Below, one piece after another: positions 6,419 through 13,263 of a stretch of 13,263 nt of DNA (positions within the stretch are counted from its first letter, which is position 1; every line of letters starts with the position of its first letter). The DNA is from Chloroflexia bacterium (GTDB taxonomy: Bacteria; Chloroflexota; Chloroflexia; QHBQ01; JADMIH01). The stretch lies in contig JAICKM010000105.1 of NCBI GenBank assembly GCA_025927935.1, positions 1 through 13,263 of the forward strand. Reading direction: 5' to 3'. The position numbers were made by a program, and so were the translations under genes. The notes under the pieces are model-generated. The model was not told the DNA's origin and did no database searches. It worked only from the letters and a program-made list of their open reading frames with translations.

Positions 6419-8196
6419 AGGCGGCCTCGTTTCCAGCAGTACAGGATCCATTCGGCGCCGAGTAGCCCGGCGGCCAGCGCCGCCGGCAGCGGCCAGAACT
6501 CCTGTTGAGTCTGCGATTCGGGCGCGGCAAGGGGCGCGTCACGTTGCAATTCGGGATGGGGCCGGGGCGCGAGATCGGACTCGCCGGCATCGGTCATGTT
6601 CACAGCGAAGGTGCGGGCCGGCTCTCCGCCGCCCGTCACCTGGTACAGCCCGGCGGCTTCGGTGCCCGCATACACGCCGCGCTCGCCCACGCGGACGGCA
6701 GCGCCGTCGGGCGCCGTGACCGTGGCGCCGGGCGCCAGCGGCACGGGGTCTCCAGGGTGGAGCGCCTGCACGCCCGCCAGCGGATCGAGCCACTCGACGA
6801 GGTTCGCCAGCAGCAGCGGGAAGGCGGCCAGGCTGGGCAAGTTGGAGTCGCGGGGGTCGAAAGTCAGCACGGCGATCCGCCGCCCGTCGCGCGTCCCGGC
6901 CAGCAACAGCGGCCCGCCGTCGCCGACCATCACCGGGTCGAGCCAGGGCACGGACCCGATCTGCTGCGCCTTACGCACCTGGAGCGCCTGCAAGTCCACC
7001 CCGGCCAGGAGCGGGCTGTCGATCCCGGTCGCAGTCGGACGGACGTTCGCCAGTTGGCCGGTGGCCGGCAGCAGCGCGCCCGTGGGGTTGACCAGCAAGA
7101 GACTGCCGCCCGGCAACGTGTCGGGCAGGGGACCCTCGATGATCGTCAACTCGGCGGCGGCGTCCGCTGGTGCGCCGGTGCTCGGCGCGAGGCCCGGCAG
7201 GCCGGCCAGGGCGCGCAGGTAGAGATCGGGCGCCGTGGTCTGCAAAGAGACCGGGTGCTGCCCGGCAGCCGCCAGCAGCAATACCGCCTGGTCGTCGGCG
7301 GGCAAGCTGTCGGTGGGGTTCAGCCGCACCGTGAAGCGCGCCGTGCCGGGCGGAATCTCCCAAATCAGGTCGGCGTGGCCCCCGGCGGGCAGCGTGACCC
7401 GTCGCGGGGGCAGCGGCACGGTGTCGGCCAGCGCGGCGATCTCGGTATTAGCGGCAGCCTTGCCCAGGTTCTCCACCCGCGCATAAGCGGTGTAGCCGGG
7501 GCTGCCGTCGGGCGGCTGCCGGGCGCTCAAGACGGTGATGGCCCGGTTGTCCGCCGCGCCCCCGATGGGGATGAACCGCACGCGCGGCGGCAAATCCGCC
7601 GTGGGCAGCGGGGCAAACGCGCCGTCGGAGACCACGACCGTTTCCAGCGGACCTCCGCCTTGCTGCTCGGCCAGGGCGGTGCTCACGGCGAAGGCGGCGG
7701 CCAGGTCGGCGCGGCCCGCGCCGGGGCGCACCACCGCCAGCGCCGCGGTCAGATCGGCGCGCAGACAGGCGGCGCACACCGTGTCCACGGTGGTCCCGAC
7801 GCGCAACAGCGTGGCGCGATCTTCCGGTCCCAACCCGGCGATGAGATCGCGCAGGGCGGCGCGGGCCTGCTCAAAGCGGGTGGTCGCGCCGTCCTGGGCC
7901 AGCATACTGCCCGAAGCGTCGAGCAGCAGCACCAGGTGGCGGCCCGCCGGGGCGGTGAGGGCGGGGCGCAGCAGCGCGAAGGCGCCCGCGGCCAGCAAAG
8001 CGGCCTGCAAGAGCAAGAGCAGCGAGAGGGGCGGGCGGCGCAAGCGGGTGCGGGCGCGTTCCCGTTGCGGCAGGTTGCGCCAGAGCCGCAAGCTGGAGAT
8101 CGGCAGGCGTTCCGGGCGCGACCGCAACAGGTAGAGCGCCACCAGCGCGGGCACGAGCAGCAGCCACCAGGCCGCGCCGGGGTCCAGCCAGGTCAT
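6415..8196 (-). CDS. BatA-like VWA-domain membrane protein
   Basis: Predicted product of 593 residues. The start is the ATG at 8196, overlapping the DUF58 stop as ATGA and preceded by GGGAGG at 8 bases; a start 33 codons upstream would lie deep inside DUF58 and is unlikely. The N-terminus is BatA-like: a membrane segment at about 8-24, the PISSLRLWR stretch, then a second segment at about 56-77. The VWA domain follows with an intact MIDAS, DASGSM (Asp93, Ser95, Ser97), and SDG at 190-192. A long beta-rich region ends with a conserved-looking FDPRDSNLPSLAAFPLL motif near 446-462 and NLVEWL at 465-470. The C-terminus is a membrane helix about 568-588 with a basic end. BatA/BatB-type proteins hold metal-binding VWA domains at the membrane and are linked to MoxR ATPases. 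Its relation to classical BatA is one of architecture, and its ligand is unknown. Confidence 0.87.
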   Translation of the reverse strand: MTWLDPGAAWWLLLVPALVALYLLRSRPERLPISSLRLWRNLPQRERARTRLRRPPLSLLLLLQAALLAAGAFALLRPALTAPAGRHLVLLLDASGSMLAQDGATTRFEQARAALRDLIAGLGPEDRATLLRVGTTVDTVCAACLRADLTAALAVVRPGAGRADLAAAFAVSTALAEQQGGGPLETVVVSDGAFAPLPTADLPPRVRFIPIGGAADNRAITVLSARQPPDGSPGYTAYARVENLGKAAANTEIAALADTVPLPPRRVTLPAGGHADLIWEIPPGTARFTVRLNPTDSLPADDQAVLLLAAAGQHPVSLQTTAPDLYLRALAGLPGLAPSTGAPADAAAELTIIEGPLPDTLPGGSLLLVNPTGALLPATGQLANVRPTATGIDSPLLAGVDLQALQVRKAQQIGSVPWLDPVMVGDGGPLLLAGTRDGRRIAVLTFDPRDSNLPSLAAFPLLLANLVEWLDPLAGVQALHPGDPVPLAPGATVTAPDGAAVRVGERGVYAGTEAAGLYQVTGGGEPARTFAVNMTDAGESDLAPRPHPELQRDAPLAAPESQTQQEFWPLPAALAAGLLGAEWILYCWKRGRL

Positions 8197-9179
8197 GCCG
8201 TGACCCTCCCGTGGCGCAGCAGTTCCAGCAGGGCGCGCTCCACGTCCCAATCGCTTGGCACCAGGATATAGCTGACGCCTTGCAAGCGGCACCACTCGGC
8301 AACCTCGCTCTGCCAGGCGTCGAGGTTTCGTCGATACGCGGCGCGGCTTTCGCGGTCCAGGCGGATCTCCAGTTGTTCGCCGGTCTCGCTGTCGATCAGT
8401 TGCAGATCGCCCTCGGCGGCGGGTTGGAGTTCGTCGGGGCTGAGCACGTGCAGGATCGTAACCTGGAAGCCGGCGGCCACCAACTGGCGTACCCCGGCCT
8501 GGTAGTCATCGAGCAGGAGATCGGAGAGCAGGACCGCCGGGCGGCCGGGCGTGGCCTGCGTGCTCCAACCGGCCAGGATGCCGTCGAAGCCGCTCACCGT
8601 AGCCGGTTGTAGGTCCTGGAGCGCGCGAAAGAGCGTACCCGCCGCGGTGCGGCTGCGGATCGGCGCGAGACCCGCGGCAGCCTCCGCCGCCCCCCCGGCC
8701 CGCGTCCGCCCGCCCGGCGTGCTGAGCACCACGGCATCGAGGTGGGCCAGAGCGATATAGCCCAGCGCGGCGGCCAGCCGCCGCGCGGCCAGGAACTTGG
8801 CCGGCGTGCCGAAGGCCATGGACGGGCTGGCATCGACCAGCAGATGGAGCACGGTATCATGCTCGGTTTGCGATTGCTTGATCTGCAACGTGCCCAGGCG
8901 CGCGTAGGCGTTCCAGTCCACGCGGCGCAGATCGTCGCCGCTGCTGTAAGGGCGATAATCGGCGAATTCGCTGCCCGGCATGCGCCGCGCCGCCCGGTGC
9001 TCGCCCATCAGCCCGGCCACCAGGTCGCGCCCCAGGCCGATGGAGAGGCGGTCCAGCGTCTGCAACAGCGGGCCGTCGATGATGGCATCCCCCCGGCCCG
9101 CGCGCCCCGGCAGCGTGGCGGCCCCCCGCGCTGCCCGGCTCTGCCCCAGCGCGGCCCGCAGGCTCGCCAGCGGGTTCAC
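8193..9179 (-). CDS. DUF58-domain protein
   Basis: Predicted product of 328 residues. The GTG at 9179 overlaps the MoxR stop as GTGA, with AGAGG seven bases upstream. The hallmark DUF58 motif is complete: GSEFADYRPYSSGDDLRRVD starts at residue 69 and continues WNAYARLG to 96. It is followed by a VWA-like strand with DASPSM (Asp116, Ser118, Ser120), so a MIDAS-type metal site is plausible. There is no signal peptide or clear membrane helix, so the protein is probably cytoplasmic. DUF58 proteins are nearly always encoded next to MoxR ATPases and are thought to act with them, but their biochemical role is unproven. The overlap on both sides (GTGA with MoxR, ATGA with the BatA-like gene) indicates translational coupling and suggests a fixed ratio of the products. 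Confidence 0.93.
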   Translation of the reverse strand: MNPLASLRAALGQSRAARGAATLPGRAGRGDAIIDGPLLQTLDRLSIGLGRDLVAGLMGEHRAARRMPGSEFADYRPYSSGDDLRRVDWNAYARLGTLQIKQSQTEHDTVLHLLVDASPSMAFGTPAKFLAARRLAAALGYIALAHLDAVVLSTPGGRTRAGGAAEAAAGLAPIRSRTAAGTLFRALQDLQPATVSGFDGILAGWSTQATPGRPAVLLSDLLLDDYQAGVRQLVAAGFQVTILHVLSPDELQPAAEGDLQLIDSETGEQLEIRLDRESRAAYRRNLDAWQSEVAEWCRLQGVSYILVPSDWDVERALLELLRHGRVTA

Positions 9180-10153
9180 GGTTTGACCTCTTCCAGGATG
9201 CCTTGCAGGATGGCGTCGGCGTCCACGTTTTGCAACTGGGCTTCGATGTTCAGCACCAGCCGGTGGCGCAGCGCGGGCAGCATCACACGGCGCAAGTCCT
9301 CGTAGGCCACATTGTAGCGGCCCGACAGGATGGCGTTGATCTTGCCGGCCAGGATGAGCGCCTGGATGGCGCGCGGGCTGGCGCCATAGCGCACGTACTG
9401 GCGCGCCGCCGGGGCGGCCTCCGCCCCTTCCGGGTGGGTTGCCATGACCAGGCGGGCCGCGTAATCGAGCACCGGCTCGGCAATCGGCACATCGCGGACG
9501 ACCTCTTGCAGGCGCTGCAATGACTCGCCGTCGAGCACCACGCGTGGCTGCGCCATGCGGTTGCCGGTGGTCCGCCGGGCGATCTCCTTTAGCTCCTCCG
9601 GGCGCGGATACCCGGCGATCAGCTTGAAGAAGAAGCGGTCAAGTTGGGCTTCGGGCAGCGGATAGGTGCCTTGTAGATCGATGGGGTTCTGCGTCGCCAG
9701 CACGAAAAAGGGTTCGGGCAGGTAGTGGGTCTGCCGGCCCACCGTCACCATGTGCTCTTGCATTGCCTCCAGCATGGCCGACTGGGTGCGCGGCGTGGCC
9801 CGGTTGATCTCGTCGGCCAGGATCAGATGGGCGAAGATCGGCCCCGGCTGGAAGGTGAACCGCCGGCCATCCTCCCCTTCGGTCAGCACGTCCGTGCCGA
9901 TGATGTCGGCGGGCATCAGGTCGGGCGTGAACTGGATGCGGCTGTAGCTGAGGTCCACGCACCCGGCCAGCGTGCGCACCAGCAGGGTTTTGCCCAGACC
10001 CGGCACGCCCTCCAGCAGCACATGGCCGCCCGCCAGCACAGCCGTCAACACGCCGCGGACGATATTGCGCTGGCCGACGATGATCCCGGCCAGTTCCTCT
10101 TCCAGCGCGGCCACTTGCCGCTGCACTTCCGCGCCAATAGCGATATTGCTCAC
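9176..10153 (-). CDS. MoxR-family AAA+ ATPase
   Basis: Predicted product of 325 residues, typical for the family. Walker A is GVPGLGKT (49-56), Walker B ILADE (111-115), sensor 1 ATQNP (153-157) and the LDRF arginine-finger region (171-174). The small C-terminal lid contains YGASPRA. MoxR proteins are hexameric ATPases that act as chaperones, helping partner proteins mature or take up metal, often together with VWA proteins; the best studied relatives act in methanol dehydrogenase maturation and stress tolerance. The start is the GTG at 10153, as an in-frame TAG lies nine bases upstream. The preceding sequence has no good Shine-Dalgarno motif, unlike every gene downstream. This is the first gene of the four-gene coupled block, and a GC hairpin ends 21 bp upstream of it. 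Confidence 0.96.
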   Translation of the reverse strand: MSNIAIGAEVQRQVAALEEELAGIIVGQRNIVRGVLTAVLAGGHVLLEGVPGLGKTLLVRTLAGCVDLSYSRIQFTPDLMPADIIGTDVLTEGEDGRRFTFQPGPIFAHLILADEINRATPRTQSAMLEAMQEHMVTVGRQTHYLPEPFFVLATQNPIDLQGTYPLPEAQLDRFFFKLIAGYPRPEELKEIARRTTGNRMAQPRVVLDGESLQRLQEVVRDVPIAEPVLDYAARLVMATHPEGAEAAPAARQYVRYGASPRAIQALILAGKINAILSGRYNVAYEDLRRVMLPALRHRLVLNIEAQLQNVDADAILQGILEEVKP

Positions 10154-10174
10154 GGGGGTCTACTTTCTTCTAAT

Positions 10175-10202
10175 GGCCCGCCCCGATAGCTGGGGGCGGG
10201 CC
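10175..10202 (-). other. GC-rich hairpin just upstream of MoxR
   Basis: GGCCCGCCCC at 10175-10184 pairs perfectly with GGGGCGGGCC at 10193-10202 around an 8-base loop. In transcripts from the minus strand it ends 21 bases before the MoxR GTG and is followed by AUUAGAAG, not a U-tract, so it is not a standard terminator. It touches repeat copy 3. It could hinder read-through, protect the downstream mRNA from 3' decay, or control access to a start that lacks a good ribosome binding site. Confidence 0.6.
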
Positions 10203-10228
10203 GGGCCGGTTTGAAACCGGCCCCTACA
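10200..10228. repeat. Palindromic intergenic repeat, copy 3 (GAA variant)
   Basis: Same 29-bp element and orientation as copies 1 and 2 except that the centre reads TTTGAAA rather than TTTGCAA. The change extends the perfect palindrome to GGGCCGGTTT / AAACCGGCCC around a single G (10203-10223). It ends in CCCCTACA. Confidence 0.9.
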
Positions 10229-10271
10229 ATGAATGCTGCAAATGGCTAACGTCCAACCCCGGTCGCCCGGC

Positions 10272-10297
10272 GGACCGGTTTGAAACCGGCCCCTACA
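10272..10297. repeat. Palindromic intergenic repeat, copy 4 (GAA variant, diverged left end)
   Basis: A partial copy with the GAA-type centre of copy 3: ACCGGTTT / AAACCGGC pair, and it ends in CCCCTACA in the same orientation, but the left flank is GGA in place of the GC-rich start. It lies 5 bp downstream of the stop codon of the repeat-tail gene. The 149-bp gap between that gene and MoxR holds only this copy, copy 3 and the GC hairpin. I see no convincing minus-strand promoter there. Confidence 0.85.
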
Positions 10298-10302
10298 AGC
10301 GG

Positions 10303-11934
10303 TTAATTATCGGGGCTGAAATAGCGCTGGATCAGTTCCCAGCGGCTCACCGGCGGGCGAGTCGTCTCGCCTTGCGCGGTGACGGCGCTGCCCGGTCGCA
10401 CCGGCTGCGGAGCGCCGATGCCGGCGCTCTCCCCGTTGGCCGGCTCCTGCGGGCCGGCATTATCGCCGGGTTGAGTGGGGCCGCTATTGGGGCGCCCCTC
10501 CAGTTCAAAGGGATTATCGCCGGCGTTGAGTTGCTGCTCGTCGGGCGGGCCGAGCACGCGCGTGCCGGGACCTGACCCGGCGCCTCCGGCCCCATTGGCG
10601 CCTTGCTGGTCGCCCTGGCTGGGCTGATCGCCTTGCGCCTGCTGGTCGCCTTGCCCCTGGCCCTGCTGATCGCCCTGCCCTTCTTGATCGCCCTGGCCCT
10701 GCTGGTCGCCTTGCGCTTGCTGATCGCCCTGGCTCTGCTGGTCGCCCTGCCCTGGTTGGGCCGCCGCGGTCGCCTGGGCATCCGCAGTCGCCTGCGCGGA
10801 GGGCGAAGTGCTTGCACCCGGCGTGGGCGGCTCCGGGAACTGCTTGGCTAGCTCTTGTTGGGGCACTACCTGGCCGGCGCTCTGCCGCGCCGCATTGGCC
10901 AGGTTCTTCAGGCTGTCGGCGATGCTCTTGTAGTCGCCGCTGTGCAACGCGTCGGCGGCATCCTGTTCGGCCTGGCGCAATTCGGGCGTGGTGGCTGGGT
11001 CCTGGGCGGCGCGTTGCAGCGCATCGCCCAGGCCCTGCTTGGCATCAGGCGAAAGCTGGTCGTTCTGCTGGCCCAACTCTTCGAGTTGCTGGGCCGCCTG
11101 CTCGGTATTGCCCTGGCGCAGGCTATCGCCCGCCTGCTGGGTGGCGCTTTGCTCGCCCAGCGCCTGGGCCAACCGCTGCAACGCTTGCTGGGCCGCGTTC
11201 GAGGCCGCCGCCTGCTGCATGGCGGCATTCGGGTCGGTGGCGCTGCCGGAGCTGCCACCGGGATCACCGGCGGAGTTGCCGGCGGACGGCGTCGCGCCGG
11301 TCGCGGCGGGCGGCGAGGTGGGCGGCGTGGCGCCGGGCAAGCCGTCGGGCGGAGTCGGCGACAGGGCCGCGGCGGCGGCTTGCGCGGTATCCGGTCCGTT
11401 GCCCGCCTGGAACGACGCGAAATTATCGGGCACGCCCTTGAGGATAAGCAACCCCAACGCCAGCGCCAGCAACCCCGCGCTGAAGCCCACCACCGGCCAG
11501 GGACTACGCACGGGATAGACCACATCCGCCGGGGCCGCCTCCAGCAACGCCGCGGTGGTTGTGAGCTGGGTGGCGGCCAGGGGAGCCGGCGCGCCCGCCG
11601 CCAGCAACTCCACCGCCGTCATCACGCGCTGGCGGTTGTCGAGTCGCGCGTCGAGGATCGCGGCGGTCTGGGCCGGGGTGGGCCGGCTCCGCCACTCGAC
11701 CAGCAGCGCGGCCAGGGGCAACAGAACGGTCCAGGCCAGGCCCACCGGCAGCCAGTTGGGGAACGGGCGATCCAGATAGTACAGCCCGGCGACGAGCATC
11801 CAGTACGCGCCCACGCCGAGCGCGGCCCAGGCCAGATACTGGCCGCGCCGGTCCCGCCGGATGCGGCGCTGATAGGCCGCCAGTTGCGTGGGCAGGTCGC
11901 GCGAAAGCTGGCCGGACGGCGGGGTCATAGCCAT
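10303..11934 (-). CDS. Membrane protein with Gln/Gly/Asp hexapeptide-repeat tail
   Basis: Predicted product of 543 residues. The ATG at 11934 has AGGAG eight bases upstream and overlaps the previous gene; a second ATG two codons later forms an exact ATGA overlap but lacks well-placed spacing. Membrane segments lie near 33-53 and 61-80, then a conserved-looking stretch (LDARLDNRQRVMTAVELL, about 94-111) and a third segment about 146-165. This N-terminal part resembles DUF4175-type proteins found in MoxR clusters, a tentative match. The rest is disordered or helical: an Ala/Gln-rich region with DNA positions for about 240-355 suggesting helices, then eight xQGDQQ-like hexapeptides (395-444), then a Gly/Pro-rich part. 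The tail ends with a well-formed segment RWELIQRYFSPDN, which may be a docking peptide. It probably lies in the membrane with a long soluble tail; function unknown. Confidence 0.75.
   Translation of the reverse strand: MAMTPPSGQLSRDLPTQLAAYQRRIRRDRRGQYLAWAALGVGAYWMLVAGLYYLDRPFPNWLPVGLAWTVLLPLAALLVEWRSRPTPAQTAAILDARLDNRQRVMTAVELLAAGAPAPLAATQLTTTAALLEAAPADVVYPVRSPWPVVGFSAGLLALALGLLILKGVPDNFASFQAGNGPDTAQAAAAALSPTPPDGLPGATPPTSPPAATGATPSAGNSAGDPGGSSGSATDPNAAMQQAAASNAAQQALQRLAQALGEQSATQQAGDSLRQGNTEQAAQQLEELGQQNDQLSPDAKQGLGDALQRAAQDPATTPELRQAEQDAADALHSGDYKSIADSLKNLANAARQSAGQVVPQQELAKQFPEPPTPGASTSPSAQATADAQATAAAQPGQGDQQSQGDQQAQGDQQGQGDQEGQGDQQGQGQGDQQAQGDQPSQGDQQGANGAGGAGSGPGTRVLGPPDEQQLNAGDNPFELEGRPNSGPTQPGDNAGPQEPANGESAGIGAPQPVRPGSAVTAQGETTRPPVSRWELIQRYFSPDN
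10603..10752 (-). repeat. Tandem 18-bp repeats coding xQGDQQ hexapeptides
   Basis: Residues 395-444 of the membrane protein form eight copies of xQGDQQ (x is Gly, Ser or Ala; last residue once Glu and once Pro) with a two-residue GQ insertion after the fifth. The DNA is correspondingly an 18-bp tandem array with minor codon differences, so copy number may vary between strains. Confidence 0.9.
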
Positions 11935-13263
11935 GACGCGGTCTCCTCTGGTATCGCCGGGGGGCGCGGCAGTTTCGCGGTGCGCAGGCGGCGCCGGACG
12001 GCGGCCAGGGCGCCGCCGATCAGCCCCAGCCCGCCTACGCCGAGCGCGGCCAGGCCCGCGGCCCGCTCCACGCCCCAGATATCGGCGAGAATACGGTTGG
12101 CCTCGGCCACGCGGGGGACATCGCCCAGAGCGGCAAACGCCGCGCCGGCCTGGCGGGCAGCCTGCTGTGCCTCGGCCACGCGCCATGCTTGCTGGGCGAG
12201 GCGGGCGCGTTCCAGCGTCGCCAGCGCCTGCACGCCGCCCGCCGCCTGGTCCGCGATGCCCGCCGCCTGGTTGTGCCGGTCTGTTAGCTGGAGGGCGGCG
12301 AAGGTGGCGGCAGCGGTCGTCGCCTGCTGCTGGGCGCCGGCATACTCGTGCGCGGCCAGGGCCGAACCGGCCGCCCCGGCGGTCTGGACAGCCTCCTGTG
12401 CCCGCTCGGCATTGACACGGGCGTTCATTGCCTCGGTCAGTTGCGGCATGCGGCCCAGGTCGCGGTAGAGCGCCTCGGATTGCTTGAAATAGGCGGCGGC
12501 CTCACTAAACTGCCCGGCATCATACAGCGCCCGGCCCGGGCTGAGGTCGGAGGCCCGCAACACATTCTTGTGCCAGCCGTCGGTGAAAAAGCCGGGCAGC
12601 CAGTCGCGCCACTGCGCCTCCAACTGGGCGGCGGAGACGCCAAAACCTTCGGCCAGCGCGTCCGACCACGGATGATCCTCGCGCAACGCGGCCAGGAACC
12701 GGGTATAGGCGCCCATGCCATAGCGGTCGGCCAGGAAAGCCATCACCGTGTAGCTCTCCGGGTAGGCCACGTCGAGTTGCCGCTGGAAGCGGCGGGTATT
12801 GGTCAAGTCGTCCCAGGAGAGGAGATCGACTCCCTGAGCCTGCGCCGCCTGCAATGCCTGCACGACCTCACCGGCGCGGGTGTCCGATAGTTCGTTGTAC
12901 TGGGCCAGCCCTTCCTGGAAGCCGATGGGCAGCGCCTGGTTGGACAGCGCGCCCGCGACCACGTGCGTCATCTCGTGGCGGAAACTCTCGCGGGCCAGTT
13001 CGGGTGGCGCCTGGCGCAACCGTTCGACGGCCACGCCGATCTCCTTGCGGTCCGGGATGGCATGGGCCAGGACGCCAGGATGGAGTTCGGCCAGGGGGTT
13101 CGCCGCGGCATACTCGGCGTCGGTGTTGTAGATGACCAGAATCAGCCCGGTGACAGGGTCGGCGCCGAGGAGTTCGCTGACCGTGCTGTCCATGTCGTCG
13201 ACGAACCCGGCATACCAGTTGGCGGTCTGCTCTTCACCGGTCGGGTAATAGATGGTGAAGTAC
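11925..13263 (-). CDS. Peptidase MA-type zinc metallopeptidase, membrane-anchored (5' end outside window)
   Basis: 445 residues are visible; the frame is open to the right edge, so the Met codon at 13193 is internal, because codons reading YFTIYYPTGEE... continue upstream. The zinc motif HEMTH lies at visible residues 96-100, and Glu117 in GFQEGLAQY fits the third ligand of a gluzincin. SYTVMAFLADRYG and GVSAAQLEAQWRDWL are typical of the peptidase MA family. A TPR-like helical stretch (about 243-275) and Ala/Gln-rich helices follow, then a hydrophobic segment (about 401-422) followed by a basic RRRLR stretch. This predicts a protein with an outside catalytic domain and a cytoplasmic C-terminus, provided an unseen signal peptide exists. 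It is the first visible gene of the minus-strand cluster and overlaps the repeat-tail gene by 10 bases. Its substrate is unknown. Confidence 0.88.
   Translation of the reverse strand, partial: YFTIYYPTGEEQTANWYAGFVDDMDSTVSELLGADPVTGLILVIYNTDAEYAAANPLAELHPGVLAHAIPDRKEIGVAVERLRQAPPELARESFRHEMTHVVAGALSNQALPIGFQEGLAQYNELSDTRAGEVVQALQAAQAQGVDLLSWDDLTNTRRFQRQLDVAYPESYTVMAFLADRYGMGAYTRFLAALREDHPWSDALAEGFGVSAAQLEAQWRDWLPGFFTDGWHKNVLRASDLSPGRALYDAGQFSEAAAYFKQSEALYRDLGRMPQLTEAMNARVNAERAQEAVQTAGAAGSALAAHEYAGAQQQATTAAATFAALQLTDRHNQAAGIADQAAGGVQALATLERARLAQQAWRVAEAQQAARQAGAAFAALGDVPRVAEANRILADIWGVERAAGLAALGVGGLGLIGGALAAVRRRLRTAKLPRPPAIPEETASWL

Noticed and set aside
4238..6508. Plus-strand 756-codon open frame opposite the double-VWA gene
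   Set aside because: It is exactly antisense to a gene with clear domains; its translation is rich in His, Gln and Arg with no motif, as expected of a shadow frame in GC-rich DNA.
6505..8271. Plus-strand 588-codon open frame opposite the BatA-like gene
   Set aside because: Antisense shadow with low-complexity Arg/Gln/Gly composition; the opposite strand has VWA motifs and coupled starts.
10603..10752. CRISPR or non-coding tandem repeat
   Set aside because: The 18-bp period keeps the reading frame and codes a regular hexapeptide without spacers.
11935..12186. 84-codon N-terminal extension of the repeat-tail membrane protein
   Set aside because: It would be Arg/Gly/Pro-rich and lie fully inside the peptidase gene; the start at 11934 has a good ribosome binding site and overlaps the preceding stop region.
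10855..12468. Plus-strand 537-codon open frame opposite the repeat-tail and peptidase genes
   Set aside because: It crosses two real genes and their overlap, and its composition is that of a reversed Ala/Gln-rich gene.

Overview
The window is high-GC bacterial DNA with tightly packed genes. Dispersed palindromic repeats ending in CCCCTACA, a secreted subtilase with AWAG repeats and a MoxR/VWA gene cluster together suggest a member of the Chloroflexota. That assignment is an inference from style and family resemblance; no rRNA or marker gene is present.

Layout: (1) The left edge holds the 3' end of a plus-strand TPR protein, followed by a clear hairpin terminator and a long imperfect inverted repeat. 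(2) A minus-strand secreted S8 (subtilisin-like) protease ends in six AWAG-type heptapeptide repeats. (3) A 373-bp divergent spacer carries one candidate promoter for each direction and a 9-bp perfect inverted repeat overlapping the expected start of the plus-strand transcript. (4) A plus-strand short-chain dehydrogenase/reductase (SDR) follows. (5) Two identical palindromic repeats fill the convergent junction after it. (6) From there to the right edge all genes are on the minus strand. In transcription order they are a membrane-anchored HExxH metallopeptidase (5' end outside the window), a membrane protein with a Gln/Gly/Asp hexapeptide-repeat tail, a 149-bp gap with two more palindromes and a GC hairpin, a MoxR AAA+ ATPase, a DUF58 protein, a BatA-like VWA membrane protein, and a large membrane protein with two VWA domains and a cysteine-less glutamine-amidotransferase-like domain.

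How they fit together: MoxR, DUF58, VWA and VWA/GATase-like genes are joined by 4-base start/stop overlaps (GTGA, ATGA, GTGA), so they are almost certainly co-transcribed and translationally coupled. By analogy with known MoxR/Bat systems, the ATPase would act as a chaperone at the membrane with VWA partners that bind metal through intact MIDAS motifs. The metallopeptidase and repeat-tail gene are also coupled to each other and may belong to the same transcription unit, but the repeat-filled gap leaves that open. The substrate of the system cannot be read from the sequence. The four-gene MoxR-to-VWA block is bracketed at both ends by a pair of same-orientation palindromic repeats, and the distal repeat supplies the last gene's stop codon.
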